From the NCBI RefSeq assembly GCF_000719335.1, contig NZ_JOGB01000023.1, positions 30,121 to 94,120 on the forward strand: a DNA stretch of 64,000 bases. The letters are read 5' to 3'. Positions 57,121-64,000 of the stretch are shown in pieces (positions within the stretch are counted from its first letter, which is position 1; the number at the start of each line of letters is the position of its first letter). The notes under the pieces are model-generated. The model worked only from the letters and a program-made list of their open reading frames with translations. It ran no database searches and was not told the origin of the DNA. This DNA is from Streptomyces sp. NRRL S-87. GTDB taxonomy: Bacteria > Actinomycetota > Actinomycetes > Streptomycetales > Streptomycetaceae. The translations under genes and the position numbers were made by a program.

Positions 57121-58703
57121 CGGCTGCCCCTGGTGGTCGCCCTGAGGTGGTTGGTGTCGGTGCGGTAGAGGCGCTGCTCGGTCGGGGTCAGCTCCAGGGC
57201 GGCCGCGATCCCGGGGCGGGTCCCGATCTTGATCAGGTACTTGCCGCGGCCCGGGTGGCGGGCGCCCTCGTCCTCGGCGGGCCGGTCGGCCTCGTCGCCG
57301 ACGGCGGTGGGGTCGATGTCCAGGCCGGTGGAGGTGGCCGACGACCACGAGCTGATCATCATGCGCTCCTGCTCGGTCAGGCTGCGCTTGCCGGTGACGC
57401 GTCGCAGCTCCTCCTCGGAGGACGCGCCGATAACCCAGGTGTCGCACCGGTCCATCAGGCCCCGCGCTTTGGCCCGGTCCTGCTCGGTGGGCAGGGCCTC
57501 GACGTCGAGGAGGGAGTGGGTGACGTAGATGGTGACGTCGTCGGTGGTGCGGTTCAGGCGGCTGATCGCGTCCATGGCGTCGACCAGGCCGGGCCCGCTG
57601 CGCAGCGCGCGCCACATCTCGTCCATGGGCAGGACGAGCTTGCGGTCCATCAGGCCGATGGAGCGGGCGGAGTCGATGGAGCTGTAGGTGTAGGCCCAGG
57701 TGGCGATCATGCCGGCGGAGACGACGTCGTTGCCGCGGGCGCGCAGGGCGGAGATGTCCACGGAGACCGCGGGGGCGTTGATGTCCAGGGGGGTGGTGGT
57801 GGGTGCGTCGAACAGGCCTTTGAGCGGGCCGCCGACCAGGTTGTCGAGTCCTGCGATCACCGAGCGGGTCAGGTCCCGGTACCGCTCGCCGTCGGCCGCG
57901 AGCTTGGTGCGCAGCTCCTCGGGGGCGGCGCGCAGCACCTGGACGACGTCCGGCACGATCGGGTCGTGGCCGGGGGCTTGGCCGGCGGAGGCGAGGTGGA
58001 CGGCGGTGTCCAGGGCGCTGCGTTCGACCTCGTCCGGTGTCCGGCCCAGGCCGTGGTTGGTGGACAGTAGGGCGACCAGCGTCTCCAGGCGACGGCCGTT
58101 GAGGACGTCGAGCAGGGCCCGGCGCCGCTCCGTGCTCAGTGCTTGGACGCGGCCCTTGAGCGGGCCGGAGTCCAGGGGGTTGATGCGGCCGATCCCGTCG
58201 CCGATCCGGACCACGGACCCGCCCATTTCGGCGATCAGGCCGCTGTACTCACCTTTGACGTCACCGGGCACGCACACCATGTGCCCGTACGCCGAGTAGA
58301 CCAAGCACACGCGCTTGACCAGCGCGCTTTTGCCCGCGCCGGGTTGGGACATGACCCACACGCCGGGGTTGGTGGTCAGCTTGCCGGTCCAGCCGGAGGG
58401 GTCTATGCACACCAGCTCTCCGGTGAGCACGTCCCGGCCGACCGGTACGCCGCGTGGCGGCAGACCGCTGCCCAGGAGGAAGGGGTAGATGCCGCCGACC
58501 TGCGTGCTGGGGCCGGTGTAGATGGTGCCGGCGTCCTCGACCGGGACGCGGCCGCCGAACCGGCCGCCCCAGCCCAGCCGCGGGGCGAACCGGGCCCGCA
58601 GCTTCTTCTGCGCCTGCCGCTCCTGGCGGGTGGGGCCTGCTTCGACCGGGCCGGTGACGGCCCGGGGTGTGGTCATGGCCGGCGGCTTGGGCTTGCGTGC
58701 CAT
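57117..58703 (-). CDS. VirB4/TraC-like secretion ATPase
   Basis: The product has 528 residues from ATG 58703. Walker A SQPGAGKSALVKRV lies near residue 125; Walker B-like RKLVLPMDEMWRAL is near 375; YVTHSLLDVEALPT follows. The N-terminal domain typical of full-length VirB4 is carried instead by the separate SCO6880-type protein upstream. It powers the channel of the conjugation system. Confidence 0.85.
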   Translation of the reverse strand: MARKPKPPAMTTPRAVTGPVEAGPTRQERQAQKKLRARFAPRLGWGGRFGGRVPVEDAGTIYTGPSTQVGGIYPFLLGSGLPPRGVPVGRDVLTGELVCIDPSGWTGKLTTNPGVWVMSQPGAGKSALVKRVCLVYSAYGHMVCVPGDVKGEYSGLIAEMGGSVVRIGDGIGRINPLDSGPLKGRVQALSTERRRALLDVLNGRRLETLVALLSTNHGLGRTPDEVERSALDTAVHLASAGQAPGHDPIVPDVVQVLRAAPEELRTKLAADGERYRDLTRSVIAGLDNLVGGPLKGLFDAPTTTPLDINAPAVSVDISALRARGNDVVSAGMIATWAYTYSSIDSARSIGLMDRKLVLPMDEMWRALRSGPGLVDAMDAISRLNRTTDDVTIYVTHSLLDVEALPTEQDRAKARGLMDRCDTWVIGASSEEELRRVTGKRSLTEQERMMISSWSSATSTGLDIDPTAVGDEADRPAEDEGARHPGRGKYLIKIGTRPGIAAALELTPTEQRLYRTDTNHLRATTRGSR

Positions 58704-58708
58704 GGTCT

Positions 58709-60160
58709 TCAGTCCTTCACCAGCGGGTTGTAGCCCAGCGGGAGCCCGGCTGCGAACACGGCGGCCTGGGCGCCGTAGGCGGGCCTCATGCGGATGCCGC
58801 GCGTCGCTTTCACTCCTCGCTCGAGCTCCTGGCGTGCGGCGGGCAGGTCGGCGGCGCTGCGGGCGGTGACGGTGACCATCAGGGTCCACTCGACGACCTG
58901 GGCGCCGCCTGCGACCTGGGCGGCGGCCTCCTCGGCCCGGCGTGAGTCGGCGCGCTGGGACCATTTGGCCCGGCCCTTGACCTCGGCGGTCGCCTGCTCG
59001 CGCTGGTAGGCGTGGCTGATCTCCCGCTCGAGCACGGCCTCGCCCTCGTGGGGGTCCAGGACCCGGTAGGCCAGGGTGACGCGCCGCTGGAAGCGGCCGG
59101 GCGCCAGCAGCGGCAACAGGACGCTGTAGGGGATGGGGCGGCGCGGCATCTCGCGCAGCACCCAGGAGGCGGAAACGCCGCCGTCGTGCGCGTACTCCTC
59201 CCAGCCGTCGTCGGCCGCCTGTGGCCCGCACTCCGCCCACGACAGGTCTGCGAACTCGGCGTCGCGGGCGTGGAAGACGTCCGGGTCGTACGCGCTGCGC
59301 ACCAGGCGGCGCACGTCGACGTCGGTCAGGCGGCGCTCGATGTCGGTGCCGGTGCCGGACAGGTCGAGCGAGTCGACCACCCGCAGGGCCTCCCCCACCT
59401 GCTCGGCCAGGTCCCCCGGCCGGTTCGCGGCCGCGTTGGGGTCGACGATCACCGACATCCACGCCGCCCGCGAGGCAGTGGCGTGCGGGGTGGTACGCAG
59501 AAGCTCGCCCACGACCTGCTTGGCCAGCTGCGGGGCGTCAGGGCTTTGACGGGCCTTCACGTCGTCGCCGAGGGCCTCGCCCGCGCCGGGGGTGATCTGG
59601 ATGCTGACGCTGGCGCCCTTGATCTGCTCGTCGGTGCTCATCGCCTCCAACAGCGACGACCAGGTGCGCAGGTTGCTCTGCACGGCCCCGGTCTGGGCCA
59701 TCAGGCTGCCGCCGGGCGCAAGCAGCGTGCTGATGGTCATGAATCCGGTGGCCCGGTCGTGGACGACGCCGACGGCCCGGCCCGAGGTCGGGTCGTGGGC
59801 CTGGATCAGGGTGGAGGAGGCGCCCACGCCGGGCAGGTCCAGCGCATACGGCTGGGGCAGCAGCAGCCGACGGTAGGACGTGCCCTCGAAGCGGGCCACC
59901 CGCCGCCATGAGGCCTTGGCCCAGTAGTAGGCCAAGGCGGACATGCCGTGGCGGCGGGCGGCGGCCAGCCCCAGGCCGACGGCGGTGACCGGCAGGGTGA
60001 CCAGCAGGGTGGCCGGCGCCTGGACACCGATCAGGCCGTCCGCGGCCAGGACCCCGGCCGCGGCCATGGTGGCCCCCTTCGACAAACCGCCCACGCCGAA
60101 GGACCGTCTGATGCGGAAGCCGCCGACCATCAGGCCGCGGGGCACCTCGTGCGCGCTCAT
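58709..60160 (-). CDS. SCO6880-type membrane-associated conjugation protein
   Basis: The product has 483 residues from ATG 60160 (ATGA overlap with the gene upstream). Two helices at residues 30-70 (AAAGVLAADGLIGVQAPATL; LPVTAVGLGLAAA) resemble PrgI/VirB3-like segments; the rest resembles the N-terminal half of VirB4 proteins. SCO6880-family proteins always neighbour such ATPases in actinomycetes. It probably combines VirB3 and VirB4-N functions in the inner-membrane complex. Confidence 0.82.
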   Translation of the reverse strand: MSAHEVPRGLMVGGFRIRRSFGVGGLSKGATMAAAGVLAADGLIGVQAPATLLVTLPVTAVGLGLAAARRHGMSALAYYWAKASWRRVARFEGTSYRRLLLPQPYALDLPGVGASSTLIQAHDPTSGRAVGVVHDRATGFMTISTLLAPGGSLMAQTGAVQSNLRTWSSLLEAMSTDEQIKGASVSIQITPGAGEALGDDVKARQSPDAPQLAKQVVGELLRTTPHATASRAAWMSVIVDPNAAANRPGDLAEQVGEALRVVDSLDLSGTGTDIERRLTDVDVRRLVRSAYDPDVFHARDAEFADLSWAECGPQAADDGWEEYAHDGGVSASWVLREMPRRPIPYSVLLPLLAPGRFQRRVTLAYRVLDPHEGEAVLEREISHAYQREQATAEVKGRAKWSQRADSRRAEEAAAQVAGGAQVVEWTLMVTVTARSAADLPAARQELERGVKATRGIRMRPAYGAQAAVFAAGLPLGYNPLVKD

Positions 60161-61704
60161 TCTCGATTACCCCCCACGCTGCGGCTCGCGCCTTGCACTC
60201 CGTCGTTGATGCCGTCCAGGATCTTGACGCCGACCGCGATTCCACCGGCCGCGCCGCCGCCTCCACCGCCGGTGTTCCCGGCGCCCGCGGTGCCCGAGTG
60301 GGCGGCCGCCTGGCCCCCCACGCCTGCCTGCCCGCCGGCGCCCTCCGGGCCCGGGGCTCCGGGTGGGCCCTTGGGACCCTTCTGGTCGGGGACGCGCGCG
60401 GCGGCGTCGTTGCGGGCCGCCTGCGTCTGCGCGTCTCGGCCCGCCGCCTCGGAGCCCTGCTCGCCTCCGGAGCCGCCCTGGCGGCCCATGCTCTGCTGGA
60501 CGTACTGCGCGTGCTTGACGGCGTCGGTCGGCGCGTTGGCGCCGTCGCCTCCGCGGCCGCCCTCGGCGCCGCGGCCGCCGATGTAGCCAGCAGCGGCGCC
60601 GAGCGCGCCGCTGGCGCCGCCGGAGGCCATGCCGTTGCCGACGGCCTCGCTGAACGGGGCGAAGATGCGCATGAGCGGGCCCGGCGCGACGACGGCCAGG
60701 ACCAGGGTGGCGAATCCGCGCAGCCACTCCGCCAGGGTCTGGGCGTGCCCGAACTCGGCGAATCCCGCGCACACGATCACGGCGAGCATGGGCTTGTAGG
60801 CCACCACGACCATGCCTGCGGTGATCAGTTTCGGAGCCCACTGGCGGGTGACGTCCCCGCCCGTGCGGCCTGCGCCGGCCACGGGCAGCAGCAGGCAGAT
60901 GATCGGGACGGCGCTCTGCCGGAGGAAGACCATCACGAGCTGGATGAACCCGATGAGGAGCAGGGCGACGACTACGCCCCCGACGATGACCGGGTTGGAG
61001 ATGGTCTGGGGCAGCATCACCGCGACGATCCGCTCGTACGCCTGGCCGTCGTTGGCGAAGGTCGTCTTGACCAGCCCTTCGGAAATCTTGTCCGAGATCT
61101 CCAGCAGCAGCGCGAACATGGTGATGCCCACCGCGGACAGGAGCACGTTCTCCGCCCACCCGGCCGCGGCGCGGCCCAGGTGCCGGATCTGGCCGGTGAT
61201 CGCCATCTTGCCGGTGTTCCAGATGATGCCGGCCGCGGCGATCACCAGGCCCAACCACACGAGCATGCCGGAGAGGGTGGCGTCCCTGCCGAATAGACCC
61301 GTGCCGGCGAGATCGACCGAGGGACCCATGAGCGCGACGGTCAGCACTCTTCGGATCATCCACTTCGCGCAGTCGACGGCCGAGTTGATGACGTCGCCGA
61401 TCACGCTGTGCCAGACGTTGTTCCACTCCTCCTTGATCTTCTTCGCTGTGGCGTCGCCGACCTTGTCGCACAGCAGTGAGCCGCCGAGCTTGCCGACCTC
61501 GCCCAGGATCGCACCGAGGATCGGGGCGGAGCCCAGGCGGCATATCCCCCCGATGGCCCGGCCTCCGCCGTCAGTCATCGGGTGCTGCGGCGCCGCCGCG
61601 GCGGCCGCCGGGCGGTGCGCCGCGGCGGCGGACGCGGGCTGCGCCACCACGCCGCCGAAGACTGCGATCACCACCACGAGCAGCCCGGCCAGGCGCCGTC
61701 TCAC
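60157..61704 (-). CDS. VirB6/TrbL-like polytopic channel protein
   Basis: The product has 515 residues (GTG 61704, overlap with the upstream stop). A signal-like N-terminus (LVVVIAVFGGVVAQPASAAA) is followed by about seven membrane helices over residues 130-380 (LVWLGLVIAAAGIIWNTGKM; VIVGGVVVALLLIGFIQLVM) and a soluble Gly/Ala/Gln-rich tail. Size, topology and neighbours match VirB6/TrbL-type components that form the inner-membrane pore. Confidence 0.8.
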   Translation of the reverse strand: MRRRLAGLLVVVIAVFGGVVAQPASAAAAHRPAAAAAAPQHPMTDGGGRAIGGICRLGSAPILGAILGEVGKLGGSLLCDKVGDATAKKIKEEWNNVWHSVIGDVINSAVDCAKWMIRRVLTVALMGPSVDLAGTGLFGRDATLSGMLVWLGLVIAAAGIIWNTGKMAITGQIRHLGRAAAGWAENVLLSAVGITMFALLLEISDKISEGLVKTTFANDGQAYERIVAVMLPQTISNPVIVGGVVVALLLIGFIQLVMVFLRQSAVPIICLLLPVAGAGRTGGDVTRQWAPKLITAGMVVVAYKPMLAVIVCAGFAEFGHAQTLAEWLRGFATLVLAVVAPGPLMRIFAPFSEAVGNGMASGGASGALGAAAGYIGGRGAEGGRGGDGANAPTDAVKHAQYVQQSMGRQGGSGGEQGSEAAGRDAQTQAARNDAAARVPDQKGPKGPPGAPGPEGAGGQAGVGGQAAAHSGTAGAGNTGGGGGGAAGGIAVGVKILDGINDGVQGASRSVGGNRE

Positions 61705-62504
61705 GACGCCTCCCGGATCGCCGTCCACCCCGCGGAGTTGAACGCCTCGTCGCCGGGCGCTGCCATGGCCGGCTCGGCCTGGCCCTGGAGGTCCTGCTGG
61801 GCCCTGCGGGTGGCGTCCGCTGTGATCTTCCAGTCGCCGTCCTGCCACTGCGCGCCGGCCAGGGTGCGGGAGTAGCTGCCCTTCTCCGGGGCGGTCTCGC
61901 CGGCCTTCTGCACCACCCGGGTGAGCAGCCACGCGCTGACCTCGTCGCCGGACTGCTTGATGATCTTGTATCCGACGACGTGGCTGCGCTGGTAGGCGCC
62001 GGCCGGCAGCGGCTGCCCGGGCCGGACGCCCATCTCTTGGGCGAGGGACTTGTCCGCCGCCTGGGCGCTGAGCTCGATCTGCTCGGCCGCGTCGTCCTTC
62101 TGGTCGCCGCGGCCGATGTACGAGCTGTAGATCCGCAGCTGCTCGTCCACCGTCGAGCGGTCGGCCTCGACTCCGACGGTGTTGGCGGCGGCCAGCATGG
62201 CCACCGCGCCCTCGGCCGAGTGCGGGAAGGACACCGTACTGCCGTGGCTGTCCGTGCGGGTGCCGCGCGGCAGCGCCGCCCACCGCTGCGGCTCGGTCCA
62301 GTCCGCAGGCGGCGCGTACGTCGGGCCCGGGCTCGCCGAGCCCGCTGTGTTCGGAGCGGTCGCGCCGCCCTTGGCCGCCGGGGCGCCTGCGTCGGAATCG
62401 CCGCCAGACAGCAGCGCGTAGCCCGTCAGGATCGCGATCGCGGCCAGCGCCACGGCCGCGATCCAGGTTCCGCGGGTGTTCCATACTCCCCTGGTTCGCG
62501 ACAT
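61701..62504 (-). CDS. Conjugation protein with one membrane helix and NTF2-like domain
   Basis: The product has 267 residues from ATG 62504 (GGGAG upstream). One N-terminal helix (WIAAVALAAIAILTGYALLS) is followed by an extracytoplasmic domain (GAVAMLAAANTVGVEADRST; SHVVGYKIIKQSGDEVSAWL). This topology is that of VirB8/TcpC-type scaffold proteins; sequence similarity cannot be judged here. Confidence 0.75.
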   Translation of the reverse strand: MSRTRGVWNTRGTWIAAVALAAIAILTGYALLSGGDSDAGAPAAKGGATAPNTAGSASPGPTYAPPADWTEPQRWAALPRGTRTDSHGSTVSFPHSAEGAVAMLAAANTVGVEADRSTVDEQLRIYSSYIGRGDQKDDAAEQIELSAQAADKSLAQEMGVRPGQPLPAGAYQRSHVVGYKIIKQSGDEVSAWLLTRVVQKAGETAPEKGSYSRTLAGAQWQDGDWKITADATRRAQQDLQGQAEPAMAAPGDEAFNSAGWTAIREAS

Positions 62505-62506
62505 GG

Positions 62507-62827
62507 TCAGCTCCCCGCCGTCCCGCCGGCGATGCCGTTGAGGATGGTGATCAGGGAGCTGGACAGCAGGATGGCCGCCACGCCGCCGCCCATCCATTTG
62601 AAGGGCTCGGCGCCGCCGCCGTTACGTGACTTGTCCGAGGTCGCGAGCTTGAAGACGCCGTAGATGACGCCCCCGACACCCGCGATGACCACCAGCCACA
62701 GAGCCCAGTTGAGGATCGTGCCGACCGGGCCGTCGAGGCCGGGGATCACGACCGGGGAGCCACCCGGGATCAGCTTGCCGCCGTCGCCTTCCGCCGCGAG
62801 CGTCACAAGCTCCGCGTACATGCCCAT
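62507..62827 (-). CDS. Small two-helix protein, VirB2-like or pilin-like
   Basis: The product has 106 residues from ATG 62827 (alternative 62821). Two hydrophobic helices (GTILNWALWLVVIAGVGGVI; GGGVAAILLSSSLITILNGI) flank a short basic loop, as in VirB2/TrbC subunits. The role is inferred from topology and position. Confidence 0.7.
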   Translation of the reverse strand: MGMYAELVTLAAEGDGGKLIPGGSPVVIPGLDGPVGTILNWALWLVVIAGVGGVIYGVFKLATSDKSRNGGGAEPFKWMGGGVAAILLSSSLITILNGIAGGTAGS

Positions 62828-62831
62828 CTGC

Positions 62832-63302
62832 CTATTTCCCTTCCAGCGTGCGCCGCAGCTTCTCGGCCGCGGCCAGGACGTCTTTGTGCTCCATGGCCTG
62901 CTCCGGGTCTCTAACGGCACGGAGCATCGGCAGGTACGGGACCGTGGCCACCCCGGCCAGGCGGGCCTGCAAGGCCCTCACCAGGTAGCGCGCCTCCGCC
63001 ACCGGCCGCGTCGGGGCGTCCGCGACCAGCACCAGCCACGGCTTGGGCAACGGACCCCACTGCCGCAACATGCCCTCCACGCATGTGGCGCCGTACACCG
63101 TCGTCTCGGCCAACAACACCGGTTGCGCGCCGTACGGGAGGGACTCGCCGGGGGCGAGGATTCGGGCCTGGGCGCGACCGGCATCAAGCATGCGGGCGAC
63201 CGTCGCCACTGCAATGCCGTACCCGTGAACGGGAATTAGCGCATACCGCAGGGCAACCGTTGTCCCAGCAATCGGAGTTGGCACCTCCGGATTGGCGTAC
63301 AC
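62832..63302 (-). CDS. First gene of the conjugation operon, hypothetical
   Basis: GTG 63302 was chosen because GGGGGGAG stands six bases upstream; the in-frame TTG at 63308 lies too close. The 156-residue product contains KPWLVLVADAPTRPVAEARY and TVPYLPMLRAVRDPEQAMEH, a Rossmann-like alternation. Similar proteins open T4SS-like operons in Streptomyces. Function unknown. Confidence 0.7.
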   Translation of the reverse strand: MYANPEVPTPIAGTTVALRYALIPVHGYGIAVATVARMLDAGRAQARILAPGESLPYGAQPVLLAETTVYGATCVEGMLRQWGPLPKPWLVLVADAPTRPVAEARYLVRALQARLAGVATVPYLPMLRAVRDPEQAMEHKDVLAAAEKLRRTLEGK

Positions 63303-63650
63303 CCGCAACTCCCCCCTACATGAGTCGTTTTCACCACTACCTTTGGCTCGTGGGTCCTCAGAGGCTAGCGTGACTTGGGGTGAAACCCGAGAGGCGATTC
63401 ACCGATCCCGCTAATCAGGGCTCACACACCGTCAGGCATAGGAGTGCATCTGCGAACGAGGGGCCGGAATCGGCCCCGGAATGCCAAAACCGGCCACCCA
63501 ACCGGAAATCGCCGATCGCCCGCACACCGCCCGATCCGAGAAGCCCGCCCCGCACCGCCTACGGCCACGGCCACGGCCATGGCCACCACAACGGCACACC
63601 CGCACGACAGGCAGGACAGCAAACAGAACGACACCACGGGGGGACATCAC
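63303..63650. promoter_or_regulatory. Divergent promoter region of the conjugation genes
   Basis: This 348-bp gap contains no gene. It includes short tandem GGCCAC units near 63550-63580 and a lower-GC stretch at 63310-63370 that may hold the promoter for the minus-strand operon. Confidence 0.45.
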
Positions 63651-64000
63651 GTGAAGGTGCTGATCGGGGCCGCCGCGGCCGCCGTCGGCCTGCTACTGGC
63701 CTGCGTCGCCTTGATCGTGACGCTCCTCGTCGACGACGACGCCCATGCCGATGACAACCCCAGGTCAGGCGAAGGCCTCAAGGCGGTCCCCACCGAGTAC
63801 AGACCCTGGATCTTCAAGGCAGACCGCGCCTGTGCCCACCCGGAGATGACCCCGCCACTCCTGGCCTCCCAGCTCTACCACGAGTCCGCCTTCAGGAAGG
63901 ACGCCCGGTCCGATGCCGGCGCCAAGGGGCCGGCGCAGTTCGTCGACGGCACCTGGGCCACGTACGGCCGCGACGATGACGGCAACGGCGAGAGCTCCCC
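63651..64000 (+). CDS. Lytic transglycosylase (SLT-type), partial
   Basis: GTG 63651 opens a frame that runs off the window after 116 codons. A membrane anchor or signal (VLIGAAAAAVGLLLACVALI) precedes an SLT domain with the catalytic Glu in LLASQLYHESAFRKDA and the downstream AGAKGPAQF motif. Such enzymes open peptidoglycan for the type IV conjugation channel. The C-terminus is not visible. Confidence 0.85.
   Translation, partial: MKVLIGAAAAAVGLLLACVALIVTLLVDDDAHADDNPRSGEGLKAVPTEYRPWIFKADRACAHPEMTPPLLASQLYHESAFRKDARSDAGAKGPAQFVDGTWATYGRDDDGNGESS

Noticed and set aside
1..64000. tRNA or rRNA genes and attachment sites
   Set aside because: I read both strands around the recombinases and gaps and saw no cloverleaf-like or rRNA sequence I could support; a tRNAscan run would be decisive.

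Overview
The window is very GC-rich DNA with strong third-position GC bias, GTG and TTG starts, GTGA/ATGA start-stop overlaps and gene families typical of Streptomyces (DUF2637, DUF6233, DUF4913, DUF6924, NucA/NucB, lamin-tail, SCO6880-type proteins). It reads as a large conjugative replicon or integrative element, most likely a (linear) plasmid, rather than core chromosome: no rRNA, tRNA or housekeeping operon is visible, two separate DNA-transfer modules lie at the two ends, and the middle is accessory DNA with many gene remnants. The replicon type is an inference because no telomere, att site or par locus is visible.

Layout. Positions 1-9974 (minus strand) hold a transfer operon ending in an FtsK/TraB-type translocase with a C-terminal winged helix. 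Nearly every long gap in it contains a strong RNA hairpin. At 9975-11950 a GntR/HutC repressor, coupled to a GNAT acetyltransferase, sits next to palindromic operators that face both the transfer operon and its own gene. At 12147-14577 a small XRE protein is followed by a replication-initiator-like gene carrying four 20-bp iterons inside its coding sequence, then about 1.7 kb of palindrome-rich non-coding DNA. From 16 to 44 kb lies an accessory zone. It contains tandem paralogous membrane-anchored proteins (one frameshifted), a pentapeptide-repeat membrane protein, a DUF4238 gene, a secreted NucA/NucB nuclease, tyrosine recombinases, Ku, a Phd/RelE-type toxin-antitoxin pair, a SOS-box-preceded gene pair, a sigma factor, a beta-propeller lipoprotein, and fragments of recombinases, sufB and other genes.

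Positions 44506-52356 (minus strand) form a compact eight-gene biosynthetic operon: NAD-dependent epimerase, thymidylate-synthase-like enzyme with the Asn-to-Asp change of cytidylate hydroxymethylases, NodU/CmcH carbamoyltransferase, CgeB-like glycosyltransferase, P-loop kinase, SAM methyltransferase, APH-type phosphotransferase and sulfotransferase. I infer a pathway to a carbamoylated, glycosylated C5-modified cytosine nucleoside (or, less likely, a DNA base hypermodification). This is the most exciting content of the window.

Positions 52491-64000 hold an XRE-TPR regulator with its own operator, then a type IV secretion-like conjugation operon (DUF4913, VirD4-like, SCO6880-type, VirB4-like, VirB6/TrbL-like and small membrane proteins) and, divergently, a transglycosylase cut by the window end. 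The element therefore seems to carry two mechanistically different transfer machines under different regulators.
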